Positions 43,186 through 54,364 of a DNA stretch of 64,000 bases are shown here, in pieces. Origin of the DNA: Armillaria gallica (taxonomy: Eukaryota; Basidiomycota; Agaricomycetes; Agaricales; Physalacriaceae); the NCBI GenBank assembly GCA_037576215.1, contig JBANDB010000012.1, positions 2,170,001 through 2,234,000 on the forward strand. Direction: 5' to 3'. Below the pieces are notes generated by a model that was not told where the DNA came from, searched no databases, and saw only the letters and a list, made by a program, of their open reading frames with translations. The translations under genes and the position numbers were made by a program. Position 1 is the stretch's first letter, and the number at the start of each line of letters is the position of its first letter.

Positions 43186-45190
43186 TGCCTCTCAAACAAA
43201 TAAGAACAAAGCACTCCTGGGAAATATCGAACTTACATCCATGATCCGAGGTGCTCCTTCAGAAGCTTCATCTGTCACATCAATCTGGTGCTATTTTTTA
43301 CTGCATCCTGAATGGTAATCCTGGAAACCGGTAGTAGTACTGATCTACTGAATAGTGCCAGTCCCTTATTACGTTCGAAACCTGTACCTTGATCTTGATT
43401 GAGCCTAATGTATGATCGATTGCGTGGACCCATAACTTGGACCCACCATCACAAAACCCCAGAAAACCCCCGGCATGACGGTGGCGTATGAAGATAACCT
43501 CTAGAGATTCACGCAGTAGCTTCTAAATGAATTTTCATTTTCATCCGTTAAGCCTTCGAGCCTTTTTCCCCCAATTCCAATCGAGTGTTCAATGGCTGAC
43601 TTCGATTCGCAGTGCTTGCTATGAATGCTTAATTCCCTTGTGTATTATGCTCTCGTTCCAGATAAAAGCCTCGCTCAATTGTGTCCCAGTTCTACAAATT
43701 CGGCTATGAACTCTCTGCCAGTGCATACAGTCTTCTGTGCACTATTCCACCTAACTCGACGCGATGCAGATCGGTACTCATGTTTTCTTCTGGGACACAA
43801 GAGGCCAAGTCGTATGCGGAGTCGTCCAATCCATGTCCCGTGGTGTTGACGTATGTGGCATTTATGTACTCTCTCCACTTTACGATGCGAGTACTTTTAA
43901 ACACACAGGGCACCCTGACGGTCGTTATTAACAGCGAAGAGGGACGGACCATCATCCTGTCGTAAGTCCCATCACTTGATGATATGTTTGACCTGCTCAT
44001 TCCTTTGATCTAGTGTGGCAGGTGTCACAGCAAGTCCCAACTAAAAGACTCGTTATAATGACCACATGTTTCGTTTCTCTGGATTTTGTCTCTGGGACTT
44101 TGGGATGGATTTGTTTCTCTCAGGCATATATACATTGTACCACCTAGCACAAGTTTTCATTACCTTCCAGATCATCAGACATTATTATTATCATACGCAG
44201 TTCCCCCCGTCATTGCGCGAATTTCTGATCTGGAAAATCCAATGCTATGTATCACATTTTCCCACTCGATAATAACCTATTAGTGATTCAAGACAAGCTC
44301 AAGACCATGTGCAGATTTCCATAGCTACACTCAGGCAGCATACAGTCATTCTGAGAAACAGGAATCAAAATATTAACGTATTACGTGAGTCGCACGATTG
44401 TGGCTGTCGTGGATGTTAAAGTTCAACCCCAGGATTCTCGACAGATATCCAATTATGTCGGACCTGTCCACGTATAGTCCCAGGAATAAAGATATGGACT
44501 TAATCAGCCAGTCATTTCACTGAATTGGCATGTGGTCCACCACAGGTGGCGAGACAGGATTCATGGTTTACTGACCTGACTGCTTGAATGAGTAAAAACT
44601 CAACTCCTCGCAGTTCAAATGTCCTGGGGAAATTTGACCTACTATACAGAATGCTCCCCATGGAGATGCGGCGAGATGGTCCGATGGCAGCATCATGCGA
44701 TTTGGGGTATTTGACCGAAAGTAGGAGTCCAAGACCCACTGCAGCCAGCGCTGGGTGTGCTTGGCCAGGAGGAACTTCTAGATAGGGCATTCAAAGGCAA
44801 GAAAGAAGCGGCACAGCAAATAACTGGAATTCTTCAGTTTGTCAAAAGTGTGAAGTATAGAAGAGTGCCATCCACAAGGAGCGAAAGATCTGTCAGTTGT
44901 TTCAAAATCTTGAGAAGATTTCAAACTTACAGTGCTGAGTGGGCTAGCAAGCTGTGGCAGGAAGAACCGGGCTCAGGGAGGATCCCTATCACTAAAAGTA
45001 CATGACACAGGATCATCTTTCAAGTAGTACGAGGTACCAGGCAGAGCTGGCCGCAGAAGACAATGGTACTGCAGGATGTTGACATCAATGCTGAGCGGTG
45101 CGATTTCAAAGTCAGCATTCTTTGTTTGTTTCCAAAGGCAATGACTTGCCGGATTTGTGTGCCATAATAGTCTTGAAGCTCTCCTGCCCA
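43180..45190. repeat. Repeat R1, copy 2
   Basis: Nearly collinear with 4121-8952 but without its insertions, so it serves as the empty-site reference. The FFWDTRGQVV core is at about 43780. The minus strand around 44512-44790 encodes VKYPKSHDAAIGPSRRISMG, then FPRTFELRG, conserved with 6260-6470 apart from a few changes, which hints at former coding. The function is not recognised. Confidence 0.68.
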
Positions 45191-45263
45191 TTTTCAGGTG
45201 CCAAGTTCAGGCCTGTGGGCTCTACAGGGACATAAATTGACCTTGTGTGATTGATATCCGTTT

Positions 45264-46634
45264 ATGGTCAGGACTGATGCTGTCAAGGAGAAAACAGACG
45301 TCGCCTCCAACAGTTCGTGGCGTATTTCTCAATTTCATTTCCTTCATATCTAACTGTCCTTTGAATTCTAGAGGAACCCCAGGGTAATTTGCAAGCAGCA
45401 TTGGCCTGTACAGCTACGAGGAGAGGCTTACCTCTATACTTTTCAAGGCCCGTAAGACTATCTCGACCTTCAAAAGGTAGTGTAAATCCATCCATCTTTT
45501 ATAGAATATGTGACAATTTCATTTCTCAGTCTCCAGATGGCAAAATTCAAGAGGATTGGCAGAGAAGCATGGCTCGTCTCTCAATCACTGATTTATGTTG
45601 TCGTTGGTCAAGGACCAGGGAGTGAGTAACCAATAACTATCACGTTATCGCATTTAACTCTATAATAATACCGTTCAGTTCCTGGTGATACTGTTCGATT
45701 TCAACCGTAGCTTCACAGTGTGTTACGCGTTATGCTTTATAGTGGCTGGGCCATAGCTTCACAAGGTCAAGTTACACGTTATGGTTTATGCATTTAGCTT
45801 CATTTGCAATTTGGTAGAGTACGGAAGCCCTTAAAGTGGCTTGAGGCTTTAAAGGTATGGGAAATTTAGATATCTCATTGTATTACTTGTATATAACTTC
45901 TGTATCAGAAGAACACATGTAGGAGGCGAAATTTCCAGATTTTTGCGAGGAAATTTGAAATTGGACCAAAATTGGGCTGTTTGGTCATCAAGATCCCATA
46001 GCTTCACAAAGCCCTGTTACGCGTTACGCATTACTGGGAGCTTCACTTCATTGGTCTCTGTTACGCGTTATGTGAATTAACAGTTGAAATCGAACAGTAC
46101 CTCCTAGGTACCGTTCTCTGGACGACTTATGCAGAAGCTTCTGCGACCCTCGAACCGTACCTCGGCTCTCATCCAATTATTAATTCAGCGCTCTTGGGGG
46201 CAATTGCAGAGGGCGCTCAGGCTGTAATTGCTGTCCCTGTGGACAATTTTCGACACCTACTGGAAGGCGGAACCGTCTATCATTCATGGTCGCATGCGTG
46301 GAAGGAAGTATTCCGAGGCACGCAGTCGATTCCCTCAGCTTCCAGAGTACAGAATATAGAAGAGATTCGTGAGGTCAGAAGTTGGATGAGAGAAGTGGGT
46401 GACATGGTGGGTCGCGGGTGGGATGGTTGGGGCTGGGGCTGCACTAAGGACATGTGCAGTAGGTCGTTGAGGTCGTCTTTCTGACGATGGCTATTTCACT
46501 AACTCATCTTCGCAGGGTTCGTAGTATTTTTCTCGATTTTCAAAATCACTCGACACATTTCCGTTTCAACCAAAGAAGCCGCACATGACCTGATTGCTTC
46601 TAAACTTACGATAGAGTTGCTGAAAGACCCATGA
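45264..46634 (+). pseudogene. Mitochondrial-carrier-like gene, broken by a MITE
   Basis: Exons 45264-45321, 45372-45476, 45530-45621, 45679 to MITE, after MITE to 46458, and 46516-46634, with GT-AG introns, join in phase through the first three. Translation gives MVRTDAVKEKTD, ACTATRRGLPLYFSRPVRLS, a TGA inside exon 3 (about 45591), KDQG, FLVI, then after the MITE LLGTVLWTTYAEASATLEPY, GAIAEGAQAVIAVPVDNFRH, HAWKEVFRGT, WDGWGWGCTKDMC and VVFFSIFKITRH. I recognise this as a divergent fungal inner-membrane carrier-type protein, with moderate confidence. The MITE at 45691-46097 sits in exon 4, and the frame differs by one across it, so some bases were also lost. Confidence 0.6.
45691..46097. mobile_element. 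TA-flanked MITE, 407 bp, in carrier exon
   Basis: Ends CTGTTCGATTTCAAC, inverted, with TA at 45689-45690 and 46098-46099. Inside are GTTACGCGTTA repeats and GTAGCTTCAC motifs. It belongs to the same group as 8167-8715 and 19758-20002 by its CTGT(A/T).(A/G)ATTTC termini. Confidence 0.8.
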
Positions 46635-47862
46635 TTATTCCCTAAGAGGTTATATCAAAAGTCCAGACAAATTTTTGAAATCTTGAGGTCGAGGTTACCT
46701 CTTTGTCCGGACAAAATCAGTCTTCGGATACCTTTCGGCACCATCCAGGTGGCACCTGGCGGGAAAAAATTACATAACTTGGCCAAAAAGGAGAATTTAT
46801 CGCATGGATGGATCAAAAGAAGGAAATTTTTGTGAGCTTACCCTGGGAATCTGGACAAATTTTTTATTATGACCTTGAACCAAAGTCCGGACAAATTCAT
46901 GAAAAAGGCAAATTTTCTGATGAAATCTCTGACGCAATAAACATGGGTCCTGTCGCTGAGCGAGAAACGGAAAGATTCACTTGCGAGGCAGTTTCCTCGG
47001 ACTATTCATGGTGTCACGCTTGTTACTGGAAGGGTATACTACCCATTACTCTCAATCAAATTGAAGTTCATGAATTTTTTTCAGGTTGTAGCCAGTTTAG
47101 CTTATGAAGTTGTTGGGCGACCTTGGGACTTTGCACGGCAGACCGTACAACTGGATCATATCTCATCTGACCATGTTGGTGGGAAACATTCGCCACTCAT
47201 AGCTCTCTTGAACAAATTTCGTGCAGAGAGTCTCGTTTATTTCTTCTGCAATCTGTATGAGTTCTGCGAGTATATAATAAAGCTGGACTTGCCAGGCTAA
47301 GTTTCATGTCATCTGAAGACCTTGTAAACACGCAGCTTCTTCATGGCCCCTGTGCTTGGCATCAAATTGGAAGGTCGCTCACCCATGAATATGGAAGCAC
47401 CTGAACAACGTCTCTTCTTTTTCACTCTTCTTGAGATAGACGTCAGAAAACTGTACTTTCACGTCTATTCATTTGATGCTGTCAGTCTCTTTCACAAGCG
47501 GACCGATTCCTGATGAACCTTTTATCAACATGTCTACGAAATATTAATGTTATATTTATAGCACCAGCCAGTTCAGGCGACGTTCGGTCATTAGCCACCA
47601 TGAGAAATCAATCTTTCATTGGGCACCGGCAATGCCCAGTTCCGGAACGTGAGCTGACTAAGCTCATTTTTGGCTATTCTGACAGCAAATCAATGTTAAT
47701 CTCATCTAATTGGTCAACGAGTGTCCAACCAAAATCGTATGAGTTTACCCAAAAAATGCCCCATGGGCACAAGTCAAATTGAGTCATCCAGACGCTGCGT
47801 GTATGAGTGCTAATAGGTAATAGAACTGTGAAGTGCATGGAGGAATAGACGTGGTAGTATGG
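46635..47862. other. Gene-free stretch between carrier pseudogene and DIRS element
   Basis: AT-rich, with several GTCCGGACAAA and TGGACAAATTT motifs at 46660-46900 in both orientations. Short plus frames (46808-47107, 47513-47782) match nothing I know. The 3' terminal repeat of the DIRS element should lie here, but I could not delimit it. Confidence 0.4.
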
Positions 47863-48930
47863 CTAGATGGAGGGAGCTCTTGTGTCAATCATCGCTTGAA
47901 GGATAACTGGATTTTTCCGAATGTATATTTTGAATGCCAAAGAGGACCACTGACCATGAGCCTGTATCAGGTAGGGGAGCACACCTTGCTCGGCGAGGTC
48001 TGTTGCACCTCCTGCTCGCATGGATTGGCCAGCTATTCTCCTGTCAGGGAAGAGTTGTCGGAGCCTCTTCATGAACCAGGTGCGTGTCAGTACTGAACCC
48101 GATGCTGTGACCCATAAGGCTGGATGTACAAGGTGTTGTGCATCGCGTCGTGTGAGATATCAGCGGAAAATTGGGAGAGGATTGAAGGTGGGGTCTTCGT
48201 CGGTTGGGATGATAACTTTGTTGCCCTCAAAAGCAGTGTCGGCCTTATGTGCCGGCAAGAAGAACGCATATCCTTCAGCCAACCATTCCACGCTCGTTCT
48301 CCGGACGATCTTTCTCCAGTTTCGTGTTTTCTTTGAGTCAGGCATGCTCAGTTTAGCGAGTCATAGGAGTCCGTTGAAGCCGGTGACAAGTAGCGCGAGG
48401 AACAGACAGTCGTCGTAATCGGAAGAATGGCCAAGGGTTTTAATTGCGTGGCATATGTTGTCACGTGAGAGTGGGGATTTCCGCTTAACTGCCGATCCCT
48501 TGAGCCTCTTGCAACCTTTCAGGGTACGACTGACCATCGGTGAATTCCTCACCTCTCGGATATCAGGAAAGAAGTTCTCCAGCCGGTTGCAAATTCCAGA
48601 GAGGTATGAGGATACGGAATCTGGCTTGATATGGGCAGACATGAACACGACGAAGTAGCTCATTGTATCAACAGTGGGTTTGACAGGGAAATCATGGATT
48701 TTGCAGAAGGTGATGTAAGAGTTTAAAGCAGAATTGTACGGGCCGAGAGTAGCAGTGTCAATTGCAGAGCCTAGAGCAAGGCATCGCTCGTGATATAATT
48801 TCTCCAGGGTCCAAGGTTCACAAGGCCTTTGTCGAGACCCTGGAGTAATGTCAATCAACATCCATTCGCCCCCAGCACATTGTGAGAGGGTCGAAAAGGT
48901 AGAATGATTAAGCGAGGCACCAATCCTCAA
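47863..48930 (-). pseudogene. DIRS tyrosine recombinase, catalytic Arg position now TGA
   Basis: One frame from about 48900 to TAG at 47863, with TGA at 48361-48363 and 48160-48162. The N-terminal SAM-like domain reads WTLEKLYHERCLALGSAI, NSALNSYITFCKIHDFPV and SYLSGICNRLENFFPDIRE. The catalytic domain starts LFLALLVTGFNGLL, then TGA where the first catalytic Arg is expected, then LAKLSMPDSKKTRNWRKIV. The C-terminal part keeps SMRAGGATDLAEQGV, the GQWSS segment and the Tyr in KIYIRKNP. The loss of the catalytic Arg alone would inactivate it. Confidence 0.88.
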
Positions 48931-50760
48931 GCTCTGGAAAACTGTGAACGCGACAAAGCGTCCACAACATTGTTTTCAGAACCCAGAATGTGAAGCACTC
49001 ATAGGTCAATGCCGTGGCTGATCATCACATCAATGGAGGACTTTAGGATGGGATTGTAAGTCGGTGAAGCTCGGAGCGAATTGAATATGTTGACGGTGTT
49101 TGTATTGTCTGTGAGAATTGTTATGCACTTCCTCAGTTCAGGGGACAAGGTGTCAGTGACCCAATGGATTGCAGCACAGACACACAAGGCCTCAAAGAAG
49201 AAAATAACCTCATCACCCTCAGGTAGATTAGGCGTGGGGCAAATGAACCCACATGCAATTCGTGGGATCCAAAATCCCATTCCGTCTAGACACGCGTCGC
49301 AAAGGATCGTGACGGTGGCATCTATTATTGGGTCCCAGTCAATGGCATCGAAGCAGCAGATCCCGCTCGAGTTCTCGACGTGGTCAGCAAGCCAGGTGAG
49401 GTCATTCTTAACAGCATTGTTGAGCGCGATCCCCGCAAACGGATTCGTCTTGCCCTTCATCTTCATGTAGATGTTGCACAACCCTGGTTTCAGCAGGGGG
49501 AAGACATTGAAAGCCCAGTTCGACCAGCCTGCAATTTGCTGGAACTCCTGCAGGTTGCGACAGTTGGATGAGGCGAAATGTCGGATGGCTAACACGAGTT
49601 CAGATTTTGATTCTTCAGGCATAGTCGCAGTCATCACATTGGGGTCAACTTCAAAACCGATGATGACGAGTTGCAGACCGAAAAGCTGTTTCGGTTTGCT
49701 GTGTGGTACACCCAGACGGTCCCATAACTTCAGCAACTTCGTCTGCCTCGTCAGGTAGAAGGTGTCATATGGTTGGTAATATTCCAGTTTGCCCCATTCA
49801 TCAAAACCAAAGTCGTCGTCAACATAGCACCCCAGATCTTCTATCTTCTCCATGTTGATTGCTACCCAGGTTATTAACCCATTGACACTGTACCAGACAC
49901 ATCCAGACCCCCTTCCACTGAAATTATTGTTGGAGTCAACCATGTGGACCAAGACTTCAACCTCGCCAGCAGCTTTCTGCTCGCTGGTGAGGTATCCGGT
50001 TGTCATGACTTGCTTCAGTTGCCATAGCGGGTGCATCGTACAGAGTCTGTAAGCCTTAGATACATCAGACTTGAAAACCACGAGAACTTTGTGTGCATTT
50101 TCATGAGATTTACATCTGAAGCACAGGATAGCAGAGAACAACGTGTGGAGACCATTGAGACGAGATCCCGCTATGTCTGAATGGAGGATCATCCGGTTCG
50201 GTGCGTATGGACCAGCAGACATATTGGATACCATGTGGAAATCGTCAGAGTGGGGCTTTGGAACTGCATGTACCGGGGTGCTGTACATTCCGGGTAGTAA
50301 TTCGGATCCAAAAGGCTCGGAGAAACGTCCTGCAGCGATTTCTTTGTCTCTGTACTTGGCTATGAAATCTTGTTCCATACTTGACTGCGGACTCATCCTA
50401 GAATTGTCCCAAGTAGTGGGAAAATCTGTGTCGTGGTGCATGTCAGCCCAGGGCCAGAATCCTTCCTTGAGCGTGGTGATGACTGAGCTGACGAATTCTG
50501 GATTTGGATGAGTGGCGAGGCAATTTTGGAGGACGTCGACTTTAATTGGCGTTGTGATTTTGAACAGGTGAGGATGATCTTCGATCGTTCTAACTGCCTC
50601 CGCATTCTCAGATTCCTTCTCCGGAGGCCGAGGCACCAGCAATTCGAATTCCGTGCAACCAGCAGCCCGACTTCTCCCGATATCTGTCGCCGAAAAAACA
50701 AACCCTCGTTTGTACTTGGGTGCGAATCCCATGTCTCCCTCTTCCCAGTCTCCTCCTTTA
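48850..50760 (-). pseudogene. DIRS reverse transcriptase-RNase H
   Basis: RT with KPHSDDFHMVSNMSAG, FKSDVSKAYR, GCVWYSVNG and the catalytic CYVDDDFGF. RNase H has ILCDACLDGMGFW, FFEALCVCAAIHW and ILTDNTNTVN. The frame reaches TGA at 48999-49001 and continues in frame with VLHILGSENNVVDALSR, another TGA (48927-48929) and the usual PF.PS...LGA ending. The open frame extends upstream to 52148, but its first 470 or so codons lie over gag in another frame and are Ser-rich without domains. I therefore take the true RT start to be near 50760. Confidence 0.88.
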
Positions 50761-50817
50761 CTCTCCCTCTCGAACCTACCCCTCCCTTCTAACCCCTCCC
50801 CCCTACTCTCGGACTCT

Positions 50818-52164
50818 TCAAGTGCAAGCAGAGACTGGGTGTCCTCCCTTGCACTTTGAGCAAATGTGCCTGTATCGACACTTCCCATCTGAGGATGGGC
50901 ACACCCCCGCGTTCCATCGTCTGCAAGTGTCGAGACTCTGGGAACGATCTCCATTTTTTTGTTTGAACTTGGAGTCGGATCGACCTTCTTCGAATTCCTG
51001 GTACGCCATACCGACGGGTGAGATATGCAACCATTCAAGGTCTCGAAATTTCTCGGTTTCCGAGAGGAGGATATTGTGGCATCTTCCCACTCTGTTTCTG
51101 ATTGCTCAGTTGAGGACAAAGACATGGCAGTGGAGGGGGATGGCAGTTGTCCAAAAGAGTGAAGACACATACTGTTGGTAGAGAACGAGTTCGCGATACC
51201 GATGCAGGAAAGCAACGAGGATGGCTTGGCTGTACGTGTGCCAGGTAGTAGTCCACTCGTCCGCATTCTTAATGACTCTTTTTGCCTCAGTGGGGTTGGA
51301 CAGGTTCTCTGAGAGGCGGATAGCAATCCCCTCAGATATTTCATGAGTCTGTACTTCATTAATTGAGGTCGAATGATCGGCAGTGAAGACGGCATCGAGA
51401 TTGACTGCTTTTCCTGACAGAAGGGCAAGCCATTGCTCCTCTGGGAACTCAGGACACTCGGGAGAATTGGTGAGACTGCGTCTGGCAGCTTTGAGATCGA
51501 GTGTGTAATTCTCGACAAGCTCGAGGGTGCGTCGCAAATCTGGATGGAGGAGGGCTCGACCAATCTCTCTGATAGGCTGCCATGGGAACTGTGACTCATC
51601 AATACGTGGTCGTTTTGCAGGCCTTGATTCATCTTCGTTGTCTGCTCCATCGTCTTCTCCATCATCCGAACCTTCTTCATGCTCAGACTCGTCTCCTTCT
51701 CCAACTCCTCCAACGGCCTCTTCTTCATGGAAATCAGCAGCTCAGGGTCATCTGGGTCTACCCTCTTCTGTTGCATTCCTAACTCTTGCACGCACTTGAT
51801 TTTCTCCTTCTCGGTGGAGGATATACTGTTCATTCTCGTAATTATCAAGCATCTCGACGTAGACTCGAAGGGCGTTGTCAAAATCGGTGTCATGTCCAGG
51901 TCGGGCGTTGAAGAACTCAGTGAGTACTCAAATGATCTGGGTGAGGATGTCCGGCTTCGAAGGATTGATGCCCGTTCGGTAAGTCTCGACAATAGCGTCG
52001 CATTGGATTGTGACTTGGGCCTGGGGAGCGTCCAGTGGAGCAGGCAATCTGTCAGGGCTTTGGGAGCGTCTACCACTCCCTGCAGTGGCTGTTGGCTGAG
52101 TCGAGTTGCCAGAGATTGACGAGTTTTGGATTGATTGATTGGAGGCATCAGGACCAGAGGACAT
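50818..52164 (-). pseudogene. DIRS gag with four TGA codons
   Basis: Starts MSSGPDASNQ at 52164. A single frame runs to TGA at 50818 with internal TGA at 51928-51930, 51748-51750, 51742-51744 and 51106-51108. It encodes LRVYVEMLDNYENEQYIL, FPWQPIREIGRALL, ENYTLDLKAARRSL, CPEFPEEQWLALLSGKAV, WTTTWHTYSQAILV, and a C-terminal zinc-finger-like CRRWNAGVCPSSDGKC...H.CSKCKGGHPVSAC. Conserved gag-type composition on both sides of each TGA shows it is the real frame. Confidence 0.75.
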
Positions 52165-54340
52165 AGTTAGGTTCAGTTGAGTCTTATAGACGATGGAATA
52201 AACTCGTTTATTAGAAAGCGCGAAAACACTGTGCTCTGTCGGTGCAACGAGAGCAAAAGTAAGCTACCAATGGAAGAGAAATATGAAACAGAAAGGAGTG
52301 TACCTGGTGGTTCAGTGAGAGCGACAAGTGTTCATGCTGAAACCACCAAGGTACATATAGTCCAATGAAAGATAGACACGGGGAGGAAAGCTACAAGCCC
52401 GTTAGACCCCATGTACCCAAGAACTGTGGTGCGTACTCACTGGTGAGATGGCTGAGACTCCTGGGGGGAGGCTCCCGTGGGGAGGCTGAGACCGCATATG
52501 CTGAATATGGGACATTACGTGCAACGGAGTGGCCGACACCTGCGAGGAGGCGTGAGGAAAGGAGGAAGATCCAAAAAAAGAGATCTCATACCAATTAGAC
52601 TTGTGTAAATAAAATTCTTTAAACCTGATGAAATGTGATGAGCAGCACAGACCCTTGTTAATTGGCCTTTTTGCTGTGTGGACTGACATTTGGTGGTACC
52701 AGAGTATCTTTGAAAGTTAGGATGGTGTCTCATGAAGGTTCTGTGTGCTTGAAAGGTGTGCAAAAGTGCAAAAAGCTGTGTAAATGTTTGTTTGGTTATA
52801 TTTGCAAAACCTTCGGACTGCTCATCCAAATGGATCTGGTACAGGCTTCCACAGACCTCATATCACTTTGAAAAAATTACAGAATATCATTTAAAAATAA
52901 AATACATGTTTTCTTCAGAGCACTTTTAAATGAAAGCATTTTAAATGCTATAGGGTTATATTTGCAAAGCCTTCAGACTGCTCATTCAAACAGACCTGGT
53001 ACAGGCTTCCACAGACCTTGTATCACTTCGAAAAAATTACAGAATATCATTTAAAAATAAACTACATGTTTTCTTCAGAGCACTTTTAAAAAAAAAAGCA
53101 TTTTAAATGCTATAAATGCGATGAAACTATGGTAAACAGGGGTCTAAAAAATAAATTGCCCTGAAGAAAACATGTAAAATTATGTCCTGAGTAAAATGTT
53201 CCTGCAAAAGTACTTGTGAATCTTCTTCCTTCGAGCTGCAGAAGGTGCATCCATGGAACTCACATATATTGGGCCCTGATCGAGATCGCTCGGAGCGCGA
53301 ATTTTGGTGGGGGTTGCCAGTGACATGCTTGAAAAGCGTTCACACATGTAATTTCGTGAAATGTATCAATACATACATTCTATAAGACCTAGATACCAAA
53401 GCAATGAGATATACCTTAGAGCGCAGTGTACTAAGTGTGGACAATGAAGTTCCTTGAGTGATGCTTGGTGGAGCGCAAGGCTTAACTGCAGAGTGATACC
53501 ATAAGGGTCACACTAAGTCTAAAGCCCCAGCACTTGACACTGAGTACACTGACAATGCACAGAAAACGCGTGCTAAGAATGGAACCAGTGAAGCTCAAGA
53601 GATAATTGATACTTCGTGCAACCTTGATCTATGATGCACGAGGTACTGCCATGCGGGGAACTAGCGCTCTAGACCTCAGAATGTTTAGAATTGAAGTAAG
53701 ACTGATGTCCCTGACTTTGGCCGATGCGCGCAAGGCCTAGACTAGATGCTGGTGGTCCTAGAAGACCATGGAAATCACTAGAAGATGTTATTACCATAAA
53801 TAAGAGTTGCGGGGTAGGCTACAACTCCAAGGAAATACTAGGTGACATCAGTACGCGCGGATAGCGCGGTTAACCAATGTCACGCAGCTGAGAGACCAGG
53901 ATCTGGCCCCGAGCTGGAGCGCTGAGTAAGCGCCAAGCAATGGCATGATTATAGCAACATGCCCGGGACTCAGGAAAGGAAGTTCCGCCAGTCAAGAGTT
54001 ACTATTTAAGGTTGTATTAATATGTAGAGCGCATAGTATAAATACCGTAGTGTCGTAATAGTGTACAAGTTTCGGACCCCCGTTGTAGTTGTGCGCAAGC
54101 CTCCAGCTTGATGCCCTAGCAGCAGGATTAGTTTGTAACTTCAAGCGAGAGAGAATAAACCTAGAATTGATATCATACCGAGTGAATTGAGTTGCGCACG
54201 AGGCATAGAAAGCTTAGTGGGGGACTTGCTTAGCAGGGGACTTGCCTAGCAGGGACTCGTGTATGGTTTGAGTGATTGGTTGACTGCGCTCTACCCTGAG
54301 AATAAGAGATATTGTGTCATTGCGGACACACTTTTGAGTT
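52165..54340. other. Non-coding region with tandem and inverted repeats
   Basis: No gene recognised. Two tandem copies of about 158 bp run from about 52793 to 53115 (GGTTATATTTGCAAA, GTACAGGCTTCCACAGACC, ACATGTTTTCTTCAGAGCAC). An inverted copy of CTGAAGAAAACATGT follows at about 53163. A TATA-like GTATAAATACC at about 54040 and the surrounding sequence look promoter-like. Part of this may be the 5' terminal region of the DIRS element. Confidence 0.45.
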
Positions 54341-54364
54341 TTGAGGGTTTCTTGTGACGCGCGG

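Larger units (their letters stand above)
47863..52164 (-). mobile_element. DIRS-type tyrosine-recombinase retrotransposon, decayed
   Basis: Minus-strand element with gag, RT-RNase H and a tyrosine recombinase instead of an integrase, the hallmark of DIRS-like elements. The three coding regions are in the usual order. Eight internal stops are seen, all TGA (51928, 51748, 51742, 51106, 48999, 48927, 48361, 48160). Terminal repeats were not resolved. It would move through a circular DNA intermediate inserted by the recombinase, but this copy is inactive. Confidence 0.88.

Noticed and set aside
34623..52164. TGA read as a sense codon or recoded in these elements
   Set aside because: LST8 and the 21.6-kb gene decode normally, the affected sites suit Arg rather than Trp or selenocysteine, and LTR differences show the same CpG transitions in non-coding DNA.
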